Source: Isoetes taiwanensis (lineage: Eukaryota; Streptophyta; Lycopodiopsida; Isoetales; Isoetaceae). Taken from it: 64,000 bases of DNA. Made by a program: the position numbers and the translations under genes. The notes under the pieces were generated by a model that searched no databases, was not told where the DNA came from, and was given only the letters and a program-made list of their open reading frames with translations. Every line of letters begins with the position of its first letter. The first letter of the stretch is position 1. This document shows positions 11,421-24,257 of the stretch, piece after piece. The stretch is taken from assembly GCA_021234155.1 (NCBI GenBank), contig JAJEKV010000013.1, forward strand, positions 3,399,735 to 3,463,734, in the 5' to 3' direction.

Positions 11421-14400
11421 TCTACCATGTAATAAAAAGTTAGAATGAAAAAAGCATGCATGGTCCTAAATAAGTCAACAGACTGTCATCAAAGCAAATC
11501 ATAAATCAAGGTCAATTAAAAAACTAAAGCATCGATTGATTGCCAATGAAAAAGAAACCTTAGCCAATGTGCAAGTTTCTTTGCTTGATGAACCCATGGC
11601 AAGATGCCTCTAGCTTTTATAACTATACCACTTATTTCTTTTTAATGTACATAATGCTTACCGCCTTTCCTTCTAGCCAGGTATCTGCATTCTAAAGGAA
11701 TGTTTGCCGAGGACTCGGCGTAAACAAAGCTACACACGGAGTGTAAAATACTGCTGCGAAAAAACAATTGTTGCGGATGAAAATTTGGATGAGAAATGGA
11801 AAAAAATAAAAGGATATGGGACCTGCATGCCATTTCCTAGCTACTTCACCAAGAGTAGTAAGAAAATACATTGGACGATAAGAAGTCGGCTTTCCAAATT
11901 AAAACTCACGAGAACCACATGCAAGTTGGGAATCGAAGAAGTTTCTATGAGGCCTTAGCATCATACTTGATAAGACCTAAGCCGATGCCCCGACTCAATA
12001 AACAAAGATTGGGAATTAGAGATGATTCACATAAAACTTTTGTCTACATAGTTACGCGCCTTTCTAATGCGGTCCTGGCTTCTGAGGCAAAGAACATCCA
12101 TAATGATTTTATTGAGCAAGAGAGCTATACCCACGATAAAAGCTTCAATCCAATCCAGATAAAAGTGCCATTCTTCATCAATTCAATCCAGTTTATAAGA
12201 TGGCCTTTATTTTGATCCGTAACAGAAATCCCTTGCTTGAGGAAAAAGGCAAAAGGCAGAGGCAAAAGTGAAGAAAGGGCATGGCGGAGGATGCCTATGG
12301 GTACAAGATCATCCACAAATGAGAAGAGAACCGTTTGAAGGGAAAAAAAAAAGGGAATTCTTACATGGCATCATCGTCACCGCTTATGCAATAAAATCCT
12401 GGCCATAGAATTTAAAGCTGGGTCCAACACTTACAATAAAACTTTACAATATAGGAGGATGAGACGCACTAAAAACTTAGATAAAAGTATATGTATAGTC
12501 CAAGCCCAAAAAACCCTTTTGGGTCACTCACCTAAATTGTATGGCTGAAAATATGTGAACCCCTTTGCATGAAAACCAACTTTTAATGGAACCACACCAA
12601 CCTACCACCACATATAATCTTGGCCAAACTGGTCCAACTTAAGCACACAAAAAAACAAAACCTTGAAATTTCATCGCTGAAAAGCAAAAATCTCTCTCGA
12701 TGTTGTCTTGATTTTTCTTGCTAGAAACCACTCTTAAATTTCAAGCTCTTTTTCTTTCAATTGGAGAATGCTCACCTCTTAAATTTCTTTGTTGGAGAAT
12801 TCTTGTGAGCAGGTGATTTTGCCCTAAAAAAAAGGGCTCGTTTGTGAGCACGTGATTTCGCCCTTAAAAAAAAGCTCGTGGAGACACCATGAAAGCCACT
12901 CGTGGGCAGCCTCGCTCGCCCTCGTTTTTCACGGCAAAACCACTTGCTCACAAGAATTGCTCATTCCATAATCTTGGCCACCAAGACAGCATGCTCACCA
13001 AAATTGAGACTTCTTTATTTTAGAGAGGGCAACCATCTATGCATAAACTTCTGCGATTTTAGTTTGGTATTTGGGAATCAGTGGTTAGGACTATGATTTT
13101 GATGTCGTAAAGGGTATATTTTGGCATGTTTGAGCAGCTTAATTGCATTTAGTGGTCACCTATTTTGGGCTATTTTGGATGTTTTTTTTTTTTTTTGCTA
13201 TTGTTAGGAGCTCGGATTTCTAGGACGTGGATAAGTCTTCACGCCGCTATCTATTTTAGAAGCAGAGCGTGGGCGCTATCTATTTTAGCTTGAGAAAGGG
13301 GCGGTGACAGTGGGGAGAGCATGGCCTGGTTCTTGAGTCTGAATAGGGAAGATGCAACTACAGGAAGGCATGCAGGCAATGCATTGGTAGGCATCAAAGG
13401 CATCAAAGGTGGGGAGAGTAGGGCCATCGTTCAATCCAAACGAAAAGGGGCAAAGCTTCTTGGTTTAGAATAGGGATTGCAAAGCTTCTTTGGTGAGGCA
13501 GGGGAGTGTGGGGAGCAAGCAGAGGTTGTTTAATAGGGCGCCATGGTTGTAGCGGAGGCAAACAAATGCCCGAAGCAAATGCCCGTTGATGGATCCCATC
13601 TCGATTTCTAGATTTCTTCATCAAATGCTCTTACAAATGTGATGGATCCAGAACAACCGTGGTCGATGATGGAGTACGTTGATGATGGGAGCAGATGGAT
13701 GCCTCACGGTTGTGACCATTGCAAACACAAGGGAGGGACGATTCTGATTACCTTTCTAATCATTCTTTCATGAGCACCATAAGTTCCATGGAGACCTTAG
13801 GAAATGGCAAGCCATTTTTTCTCCAAAAAGATGCTGACCGCTGATCTGGCAAATAGGATGGCAAGTCTCATCACAATGACGTCATTTATATCAAAAAATA
13901 GAATAATTATCACTCCAAATAAGGGGCCCACACACTTAAAACGCAATTGGCAATATCCGCATATAATGGATATGGAGATTTCAGCCAAATCACTAGAGGG
14001 TTGAAACCACAAAAACTACTATGAAAAGCTAGAAGCTCGCTTACTATTCCAAGACTTAAAACTAATCAGATTTCCATCTCCACAAAAAAGCATAAGCTTG
14101 AATTTACGAGCTTGAAAAACATTATCAAATCAAATAAATGGGCTTCCCACGATTATAATGCTGCTGCTCCTTCATTGGAGCATGAAAGCCTTCAGGATTT
14201 TTACAATGTAGCAGCATAATTTCAGTCACTGTGACTAATGTGACATTACATTTGGCAGCCCCCCTGTAGCAACACCTCCAGCAGGATTCAAACATTAGTT
14301 ACAAAGTACTTTCATCTTGTTGCAGAATGCAACTACATTTGAAGTCCATAGATAACTCTTATTGAATCCCCACTGCATTTCATATCATGCATCCAATGGA

Positions 14401-14900
14401 CTCTGCATATTCAGGTAATGAGAGGGATTAAATGAATTTGCTGACCATCGGTAACAGGGCTAATATTACCTTCAGCGCCCTGCCACCCACATGGTAGACA
14501 ACATTAGTGTTGCAGCAAGAAAAAGAAATGAAATAACCCTCACAAAGATGGTTCCTAATATAACACAATTCTCAAACCATAGCCTAAGAGAATGCCACTG
14601 AGCAAGACATAAATTGGCTTTATGGCTTCCAGAACATCCAGCACAAGCTGAGATTAATTTCCTACTTCTGTGTAATGGATATTTTTACTATTCCTTACGA
14701 AGCTAGAAAAAAAGCTACCTCGCAACTTTTATAAAAAATCCCAGCTGCAACATAACATCAATGTGTGTGTGCATAACACATCAAATGGCAAGACTGTATT
14801 ATACAGAAGGGCAAACAAAAAAGATTTCGTGAACCCTTTACCCAAATAAGAAAATGATACATAGATGCCCGGTCATTGAACTTCAGTAAATGCATCCACA
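11421..14900. other. intergenic, no gene seen
   Basis: No supported gene. Minor structure: a two-unit repeat at about 12805-12885 ('gtgagca(g/c)gtgatttt', then a run of A and 'ctcgt'), a short repeat of 'gctatctatttta' near 13240 and 13275, and a poly-T tract at 13180-13197. An open frame at 11704-12215 is unrecognised. 14000-14940 lies downstream of the minus-strand RHF1A-like gene and may contain its 3' UTR. Confidence 0.5.
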
Positions 14901-14942
14901 CTTTACCTTTACAATTTTTCTGCTCCACGCTACTAGTTGCTT

Positions 14943-17095
14943 CATCAGCAAGAGGCTGTGGTGCAACCCCTGCTCGGACCTGGATTTGCTGCATTTAACC
15001 GAGGATTCGATCCACTAGGATTTCCAGCAGTGAACTGATTTTCATGGTTTTCGACAGAGCATGCTGAGTGTTCAATAGTACTGCTTCTATTGTTGTCAGG
15101 CACAAGATCAACTGGAGTAGATGGTGCATGAGCAGCAGTTTCATCGCATCTCGTTCTGCAGCCGGTTGGTTCAAGAGATATTCTTTCGAGCTCGAACAAC
15201 CCCAGCACTAACTTCACGAAGCACGCACCTAAGTCAGCCATTGATGGATTTCGTGCAACTAAGCCTGTCCCTAAAACTCGTGGTCGTTTTGAAATGGATT
15301 CCTTGTACCTTAAGATAAAAGCCATCAAATAGAATTTTAAAAAGCAAGCAACTTAACTTATAAGGAAATCCCAAAAAGCAACCTTGAAGATGCAGCCACT
15401 AGACGAGACTTAAAACTTTCTGAAAAACTTGGGGACTCCAGAGATTTTACAGTATTTTCCGTTGCCCTTGAGTGGCCTCTATTCCTGCCAGCAATAGACT
15501 TATGTTGGTAAAAAACGTTAACAACTAGAAACGGAAAAGCTAACCAGCTCATTACCTCTCAGGTAGCACTTCAACCATACCAGACCCATTGAAAACTGGT
15601 ACACCCCCAATACTGGCAGTAGGGGGAATTCTCTTTCGGTCGGATCCATAGAGGATGAGATTGCTGTGTTTGCTGCTGGCAATGTCAAACTCCCAGCAGG
15701 GACAGAACACCATCATTTGTGGCCGGATGTCCAGCACCTGGATGAGCTGGAACAATCACAAACTGTGATTGCATATGCCCAAATGAAGGCCTACCATTGA
15801 TTGCATTTGTTTCTCTCCTAGTAAGCTGTCGTCGCCCCATTGTTACAAATGCAAGATGGCGATCATTAAACTCCTCAAAATCTGAATCATCTCCATATGT
15901 TGCCAACTGCAATTAACAAATGTTACAAAACAGCCCTTTCAATTGCATATGTTTGAGGAATTCAACGTCTCTGAATCAGGAAAAAATGCATACCCTATGG
16001 AATTCGTACCCTCCCTTGAAGGGCTAAATAATCCAGAAGCTCGGCTCTGACGGATGGATCTTTCTTTGCTCTCTACTGCAGCAAGCAACTCCTGGCTGCT
16101 TACATTAAAGATGCAAATTGTGAGTCTTTGCAAATGATGGACATATCTTTTTATTTCCAGTACCTGATAGGATCTTTCAAGCTAAGGGGTTGCCAACACA
16201 TTGGACACTCCTTACTTCTTTGAGACCTGCCAAAATGGTATTGAATGGATAACATTAACCAACCAATATTCCAATCACATGTGGAAAAAAAAGAGAGAAG
16301 CGGAATCAATATGAGTGGATGATGGTCTATCTAAATTTCCATGTCAACCATCACCATGGAAGATAAACCCTAGAATTTGTTGACTCCAAGTGTTCCAGAT
16401 AAATGGTTCAGAGAACATATAATATACGTAAACCATTCTGCCTATCCAAGTCATGCTTGCTACGTTAAAGAAGCACTAAAGGCATGATAAATAAAGGGCA
16501 AACATAAAATCATCCTATAATGCAAGCATTTATATAACATTTGAGGCAGAAAATGGAATCTGATAATCCAACATAATAGAAATAGAATCTCACCATTCTA
16601 ATATACACTGAAGGTGGTATTCATGCTTACAGGATGTGACCTGCAAGGAATTACCATGTTAAGTCAGTCGCAACTATAAATCTCAAAGATCCCAACCAAG
16701 CTAAGCATTATGTTAACAAAAGCCAGTAAAAAGAGAAAAAGGACGAGGAATTAGCAAACATAAAAGGGTTTGGCTAAGGCAGAAAACCCAGCTAAGGGCA
16801 GATTAAAAAAAAGAACCCAACTGCTAATATCCTCCACCATAGCTTATGCACAGATGACCAAACAAGCGATGCATGCAGAGGTAACGTAAGACTAAAACAC
16901 ATAAAGACTCCAATTAAAGTTTAAAAACGGCAGATAACAAACAACAGTCAACAAGTAGAGATAAGGTAAACAGAAGATCAACCCCACCACGGCGGGATCC
17001 TCATCACGAAAGGATTCCAAGCAAATACTACAAGCATCTTCACAGGCATCCTGAACCCCACCCTCCACGAAGGCGGCCGCAGAAGAGGATGTCAT
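14943..17095 (-). CDS. RHF1A: RHF1A-like RING-H2 E3 ubiquitin ligase, 7 exons, 3' half disturbed
   Basis: The encoded protein matches the plant RHF group of RING-H2 ligases. Known members (Arabidopsis RHF1A and RHF2A) promote degradation of a CDK inhibitor during gametogenesis; that role is from family knowledge. Exons read from the splice borders are 17095-16988 (ATG, CSICLESF), 16640-16594 (SCKHEYHLQCILEW), 16226-16164 (SQRSKECPMCW), 16095-15994 (SQELLAAVE), about 15906-15556, 15484-15384 (FKSRLVAASS) and 15308 onward (YKESISK, NPSMADLG). All eight metal ligands of the C3H2C3 RING are present. The first four exons join cleanly. The exon 4-5 phase does not fit, exon 5 changes frame twice near runs of C, and exon 7 has at least two more shifts around NPSMADLG. 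It may be a decaying copy, or the homopolymer indels may be assembly errors. The C-terminal end is therefore uncertain (15171 or 14945). Confidence 0.88.
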
Positions 17096-20000
17096 AACTA
17101 GAAATCAGAAAAACCCAGAAAAGGAGCAGAAAAATGGAAGCGGGTGAAATTGGGCACTGATCCAAGATGTGGGTCTCCAGAATTGGAATGAATTAGGGCG
17201 ATCGGAAGAAATGGAAGGGGCGGAAGAACAGGAAGGGCAAGAAGGGCCTAACAAGAATAAACTAAATTAGTGTATTTTTTCTTCGGGCCTCCATCGGAGA
17301 CAGGATTAGACAAGTCCAGTGTTCCCCTTCTACTGAAGAAAGCCTTACGTGTAAAATCATTCTACGGCTGGGATTCAGCGCTGGCCTTTTTGGCACAATC
17401 TGACCCGTCCAATGCGCTTCGACTTTTCTCGCTTCCCCTCGTGTCCTTAGAGGTGTGGATTTGGTCGGCGGCTACGTGGCCGCTTGGATGCCGTGCTTTT
17501 TGCCTATGGTGGATATTATGGCCCTATTTCACCTTTGTTCATGATTTCCATTTCTTTCTCCCCTTTTTTTTTCCTTTCTTTTTTTGTTTCTTTGGCGCAT
17601 TCTATGTTACCATTTCTCACTGATTATTTTGGTCCTATAAATCTATAGTCATTTAGGCTTGATATCATTAACAAGAGTATTCATATCTATATAAGTGACT
17701 TATATTATATATATGGCTTGTCATTACAAGAAAATAGAATAAGGCAGCACCAGCACCTCCACCAGCACCTAGCACCTGTCGAGTGAATTGATGTTGGTCT
17801 TACATATGCAATCATCGGCCAATCGATCTCTAGTGGATGGTAAAAATGTGATTCTTCTTCCTTTTCTTTGTCTAATTCTACTATCTCGACTGAAAATCCC
17901 CATGATGCAATCTTCTCAACATTCACACCCAAACCCTCAACCTTGTAAATATTCACATCTGTTTGGTCTAAATGCTCAGCAATAGTATCTTCTCAACATT
18001 CACACATAAACCTTCAACCTTGTAGATCACATCTGTCTGGCCTAAATGCCCAACAATAGTAAATGCTTAGCCATACTGACTTGACCCTCTCCCTCAACGA
18101 CAACCAAACACCACCTCCCAGACGTGTCTTCCACAATTGGGCCCCATGTTCAGCGGTATTTACATTCACCAAAAATACATTCACGAGCTTCATTTGACCT
18201 TGTTCCGAACTTCACTGTCTTTGCATCTTCGTATCTTATCTTGCGTCTTGGGGCCCATTTTTTCTTTCATCGTGTGGCATATACTATTTCAAAGATCTCA
18301 TTGTATGTTGAGTAAATAATTTCAACCTTATGCTATTCAGATTGAGCTCCTTAGTGGAGTTATGATGAGATGGGAGTATATCTCTTGTGCACAGTATATG
18401 ACCCTTGTTTTCGTTGGAAAACAAATACTAATGAAGAAAATAGAACCTAAAAGTTATCCACTCAGGTACTTTTGTCATTTTGTTATGAAGGTTTATGAAA
18501 ATGACATTATAACAAGGGGTTGATTGTGCTTGTCTTTCTTCTGTATACTACCATAAACCCATCATGCTGTGTCATTGTTTTTGGAATAGAAACCATCTCC
18601 ATCATTTATGAAAATTGCAATGTGGCTCTGGGATTCCTCGTGTTTTCTATTCTAACTAATTATTCTAGTGTAAGGCTTTTCAGTAAGAAAGTGAATATGG
18701 TCGTGTCATTTTTATTATGAGCAGATAAGAGCTCATTATCGATCTGAGTTTGATCGAATTTAAAATGATTGTTCAATACCATGACTAAAGGCAATCTTCC
18801 GTAGGGACAAAGTAACTATTCTTTGTGTAGATAGAAGTTTTATATAGTATAGATTATGTTAAAAGGGAGACGAAAAGAATTCCTTAGTGTCTTTCTTATT
18901 TATAAGAAACTGCGCCTTCTTTTTTTTTCCTCCCAACTCTTTGTAATGTTATTATATATAGAAGTGAGCATTTGTTTATATGCACGAGAATTTATGGTGT
19001 CATTAAAAAATGACGTAGAAAACGATTATAATCTATAAGATATCTCCTTATAATGTGTACTTCTTTTATGACTATACTCCAACAATTCCTTCCTTCAAAT
19101 AAAAGAAAGGAAAACAAGTATAGAGGACGCAAAATATTAACTTTTAAATCTAGAACTAGGCTAGAGGAATCTTTGAAAGAAAAAAAGTAAAGGGGCATTG
19201 TTAACTCGTAGCAATCCTTCTTTAAAATTTAACAACATCGGATAAAAAAAATTCTCATATTTTGAAGTTATACTTAGGAGGGAGAGGTTGCATTTCTTTC
19301 CCGAATTAAACTAGTAAAAGGAAAATTAGCAATGAGAATTGAATTGAATTGAAGTAATTTCTATCATCCATACTTGGGAAAATTTGAGGCAAAGGGTTTT
19401 GTTGGATTGATGTCTGACAATTATGTCTCAATGTGAAATGAAGGCAAATGCAATATGTAAACAAGTGAATCCAATGCTACACGGATTAGAATATCAACAC
19501 TTTATGTTTCTTGCTAGCACTTCACACATTGTTGGCACTCGCTAAGAATTAGATGTTTAGCACGATTTACATGTTTCTTGCTCTTTCCTGATCCTAACAC
19601 TGTATTGAATTAGAGGTTGTGTTTATCAAAAGATTCATCAACAAAGTACTTTGTATTCAGATTTCAACAACTCGTTCTTGTACTCTTGTTCTTTTCTCTT
19701 TTATTTTTTCTGCAAATCCTGCATTTATCTCAAGAACAATACCATGGTTTGTCAGGTAAAAGATTCCATTCTCATCATGTCCTACCACGACTTTACCACA
19801 AATGATGTTCTTCAACACGATGCTGAGGGAGTAGCTCGTCCAACACAGAAGTGAGGCCTATCCAACCCCTCTGTTTATGGTGTGATGTTGAAAGAGGCAC
19901 CTTGTAATCCATCAATTCGAGCTCATTCTCACATCCCCCACCCCTTCCCCAGCGGTAGAAACACAGAAAGGGTGTCTTTAATTTGTTGCCAATTGATGTA

Positions 20001-21290
20001 CATTCTATAATAGGAATGGATCGTGGGAATGTACATTTTCAAATTCCTGGGAAAATTATATTCGCCAAACCTCATTAGGTTGTTATTAGAATGCGGCGTG
20101 TGTAGATTTCGAAATTATAGTCGTTCTTGCCGCTCTATTCTCACCTAAAAATGCATGAATCGGGGAAATAGGGAAGGACAACGGATCCGAAATTTGCAAG
20201 CACCAGTGAAGCCTATGGAAAAAATTATTGACTCTGGTGATTCAATTTGCAAGTTGGCTGATTCAATTTGTAAAAGGAAAAAGGAAACTTAAACTCCACA
20301 GGTTAAATATTACAAGGCATAGGTGCGTAAACACCATAACAAAATTGACCAAATCTTTGAAACAAATCGAAGAATTGTGCTTGCTTTGCATGTATTATAG
20401 GTTGAATTCGTTCTTTGAGCCAGTTATATGTGAACCTTCAGACGCAGTGGTTAGAAACATATTAGTCAATATTCAAGATTTTCTCCATATATAAAATGTG
20501 CTAGTAGTAATGATAAATTTGCAACCAAGCATTCTTTGCTATCAATGATTATCGAGGAAGAGGAAAATTTGAAGCATAGATCTTCTTTTAAGTTGCTTAA
20601 ATCACATAGTAGAACATAACAAAGGCAGTCCATATAAGAAAGCGATCTTAGAAATCGTGAGCAAATATGTGGGCAGCGGGGCGAGGAAAAAGGAAAACAC
20701 AAAGTTGATGAATTAACAAAAAAAACTTGTGCAACACTTTTGGCTTGATAATACAAAGGTTTCATCAAGCGAGAGATTTACGAAAGAAGATGACCATGCC
20801 AATCTAGTAGATCGACATTACATAGACTTCCTTTCATAACTGTGAATATTTCTAGAAGTGTACATGTTAAAAAATGCAAAGTAGATAATCTTCCTTTGAA
20901 CAATGTATTTGTTCTAGCATTCCAATAAAAATGTAAAGTACATTATGATAATGCCTTCATGATAATAATTTAGATTTTTTTATGATAATAAGGTACTTGT
21001 TAGCTTCCTTCACAACATATTATTTATACATTGCGACGCAGATATGTTTCAACTCAAATTCCTCGTTGAAATTGTAAAAGGTTGGAGATGGAGTAAAGGA
21101 CGTGGTTAATCATAAAACTTAATTTTCTTTACATCGCATTCGACATTATGATCACATATACATGTAAATATAATAGTGGATATGATGTAAGTCGGCCCCG
21201 ACACTTAGAAATGACAAAGATTGGATTATGCATATGTAAATGTAAAGTTCTATTCAATTTAAATATCTGAGAAACTTATAGCGCGGCCTT
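17096..21290. other. upstream of RHF1A-like gene, then intergenic
   Basis: 17096-17260 is purine-rich on the plus strand (pyrimidine-rich on the gene's strand) and probably carries the 5' UTR and promoter of the ligase gene. 17515-17600 is a pyrimidine tract. From 18.1 to 21.2 kb I see no gene. The longest frame, 20228-20494, has a basic, helical look and no recognised family. Confidence 0.5.
17906..18062 (+). repeat. two-unit direct repeat, about 80 bp
   Basis: Both units carry 'tcttctcaacattcacac', 'caaccttgta' and 'caacaatagta' (or 'cagcaatagta'). Small local duplication with no evident role. Confidence 0.8.
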
Positions 21291-21582
21291 TGTGACTCTC
21301 CTCCAACCTATAACGATGCTCCCATCATTATATCCCATCCCATGGCGACTCCATCAACACGTAAATGCCCTCAAAAGATGAAGTGGGACCACTTGTGATG
21401 GACAAGTGTCCGGGTAAAGAACACGGAGGTGTCATTCGTCCCATGCCTTCTATGAGAATCCTATATAGCGAAGGCGTAAATACAAGTTAGCACCTGGCAC
21501 ATAATACATAAAATAATACACCACCGCAAAGGGTGCCCAACCACCAGTAGTACATCACCTCGTAACAGAGACAAATATGACA
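21291..21582 (-). mobile_element. LTR fragment, inverted copy of the 23-kb LTR
   Basis: Read on the minus strand this matches about 23400-23684, including the block 'gatgtgggacgaatgacacc' near 23520 and the end GTCACA. Its 3' LTR border falls exactly at 21291, with no primer site beyond it. It lies head to tail against the gypsy fossil that follows and is truncated at its other end. It is a fossil LTR piece. Confidence 0.8.
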
Positions 21583-23048
21583 ATATACTTGAGGGTAGTT
21601 ACAGCTGAAGGAATCTCAATGGATCCAGTAAAAATAGAAGCCATAGTGGATTGACCTGCACCGAAGAATGTGGGAGAAGTAAGAAGTTTCTTTGGCTTGG
21701 CAGGGTACTATTGCAAGTTCGTAAAGGACTTCGCTAAGTGGGCGTCCCCTTTGTCGGACCTCACTAAAAATAAGAAGGTGAAAGCTTGGGTGCAACGTTG
21801 GCTTGAGAATGTCCAACTTTCTTTTGAGAAGCTCAAAGAGGCATTAACCACAGCACCAGTCCTTACGCTCCCAGATCCAAGCAAGGACAATTTGGTGGCA
21901 ACAGATGCTAGCAAGCTAGCAACAGGGGGGTCCTTATGCAGAGGGAAGAGTAGTTGCTTATGATTCGAAGAAGATGAACGACGTCGAGCAACGCTACCCA
22001 ATGCACGACCAGGAACTCTTGGCCATCGTGAGAGCCCTGAGGGTTTGGAGGCACAACCTGTTGGGTAGGAAGTTCCAGCTGGATACAGACCACTCCTAAA
22101 TCTGAGACAGAGGAGGTGGATGGAATTCCTCGAGGAATACGACTTTGAGATAGTCTACAAGCCGGGGAAATTGAACGTGGTTGCGGATACGCTCTCTCGA
22201 AGGCCACTGGAGACGAGAGTCCATTGCAATGCCATATCAACACTCACCAGTGAGTTTGGCAAGAAGATAGAAGAAATGTTGCTATCGGACCGAGACTTCA
22301 AGGAGCTTGGGCAAGCCTCTCTAAGGAGGCAAGAACGGACAAAGAAAGGGAAACCTTTAAGCATTTTTAGACGGAAGGTAACCTATTGTATCATAAGAAC
22401 AAATTGTGTGTACCAGAGTCATCGGGAATCAGGAAGTTGATACTCCATGATACACACAATAGCCCAATAGCCGGGAATGCAGGTTTTATAAAGACCTATT
22501 TCAAGATCAGAAGTAGCTACTTCTGGCCCGGCATGAAGAAGCAGATAGCCAAGTACATTCGGGAATGTCAGCAGACGAAGGCAGAGCAACTTCTAATTCC
22601 AGGAGTGTTAGAGCCATTGCCAGTGCCAAATGCCAAATGGGAAGTAATGAGCATGGACTTCATTACAGGGCTCCTGAGAACCATAAGGGGCAAAGATGCC
22701 TTGATGGTAGTAGTGGACAAATCGTCAAAAATGGCGCACTTTGTGCCGTGCAAGACCACGAACACGGCGTTAAATATTGACGTGTTGTTCACTAAGGAAA
22801 TCTTTCGACTCCATGGGATGCCAAGAGAGATAATCTCTGATAGGGATTCGAAGTTCATGAGTGCATTTTGGCAAAATATCTTCACCACCATCTAGCTCCT
22901 GAGCTATCGATGAGTACAAAGATATCATTCTCAGATAGATGGGCAGACGGAGCGCACGAATCGAATCATAGAAGATATGTTGAGGAATTACGTCCAGAAC
23001 AAGCAATCAAAGTGGGACGATTTCATTCACTTGGTGGAGTGAACCTAG
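21583..23048 (+). mobile_element. Ty3/gypsy pol fossil (RT end, RNase H, integrase)
   Basis: Segments in order resemble the end of reverse transcriptase (FFGLAGYYCKFVKDF near 21690), RNase H (KPGKLNVVADTLSRRPL near 22160), the integrase zinc-binding region (about 22430-22570) and the integrase catalytic core (VMSMDFITGLL near 22650, IISDRDSKFMSAFW near 22830). This order is that of Ty3/gypsy (Metaviridae) pol. The copy is clearly broken, with several breaks, and lacks gag, protease and most of RT. It is a fossil of moderate age. Confidence 0.92.
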
Positions 23049-24120
23049 TGGCACATATTCTCTAGCACACCCAAGTATCCATTATGTTCGGAAGGAGACA
23101 CTTCTCCACCTGCCTCATCGGACCGGGAGATGTAACCCGGAGTAGTCTCATAGGGTGATTCCATGAGATTGCATCTCTGGAAGGCTACAATCACGTCATA
23201 GCATGTTTCACCCTATCTCCAAAGTGTGCAATGCCGAGGGGGATGGAGTGGACTACCCTCGCCATTGTTCTATGCCAGCCAACGCCATGTTATACTTCCG
23301 TCTGCTGATACCTTGAGACCCTGACCATCAGTTGACCTCATGGATGTCTGAGCCTAGGGTAGCGCCCTTGTTGTGATGGGTTACTTATGTTACTTTTTAT
23401 TTATATTGTCATTTAGTTGATGATGATAAATGGGCCACCCTTCGCGGTGGTATATTATTTGAGCATGATTGATGTATGCTAACATGTATGTACGCTTCCG
23501 CGGTATAGGATTCCCATAGAGGATGTGGGACGAATGACACCTCCGTGTTCCTCGCCCGGACACTTGGCCATCCCAAGTGGTCCGAGTATGACGGAGGGCT
23601 CTACCATGGTGATGTAATCGCCACGGGAGGGGAATTCCCGTGTTTGTACGATGGGAGCATCGTATAGATTCTGGGAGCGTCACAGTGGTATCAGAACATG
23701 ATTTTGGTAGACCAAATCATTGCACCGACCATAGTCTAACTCATTAGTAGACTTTGCTTTAGGTTAAACCAACTCTGTAGTTAGCATGTGGGTCGACCCA
23801 GTTATAGGAGGATTAATTTAGTTGAGTAGGAGAGTGTAAGCTAGTAAGGTAAGTATGTTAGGTTGTGGGGCTTAAGATGTCATGTGTTTCAGCGCCATAA
23901 CTTTCTCCGTAGCTTTCGGATGGGTGAGATTTTTGCATTAACATGTCGGCACGCGGCCCATTACCCTAGGGCGTCAACACCGGCATCAAAATGGCAGCGG
24001 TGTTAGGCCCAAGACCTAAATGGGACTACGCTATACTTTTAGTGTCTTAGAATTTGAAAAGAAAGTCGTATTTTTCAAATGGCTCCACGTGATAAAAATG
24101 CATATTCTCGCCAAGATAAT
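23049..24120 (+). mobile_element. LTR with primer-binding site and leader of an LTR retrotransposon
   Basis: The LTR ends in GTCACA at 23684, and TGGTATCAGA at 23686 fits the primer site complementary to initiator Met tRNA. The LTR start is either TGGCACATAT at 23049, where homology with the copy at 54961 begins abruptly, or TGTAACCCGG at 23131, which looks like a classic LTR start. The length is therefore about 636 or 554 bases. The leader runs to roughly 24100 and is also shared with the 55-kb copy. There is no matching downstream LTR in the window, so this is a broken, single-LTR 5' end. It sits directly against the gypsy integrase fossil. Confidence 0.85.
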
Positions 24121-24257
24121 TTTTTTTTTTTTTTTTTTTTTAAGTTTTGAAAAATTTTGAATTTAAAAAAATAAAATAAAGTATTGATTTTTTTTGCTTT
24201 ACCTTCCCGCCTTAGCGTCTCGCTTCCGTCCGATCCACATAGTCACGGAGAGAAAGC

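Noticed and set aside
17270-17623. Plus-strand frame upstream of the RHF1A-like gene
   Set aside because: Translates a pyrimidine tract into Phe-rich sequence. It is more likely the promoter side of the minus-strand gene.
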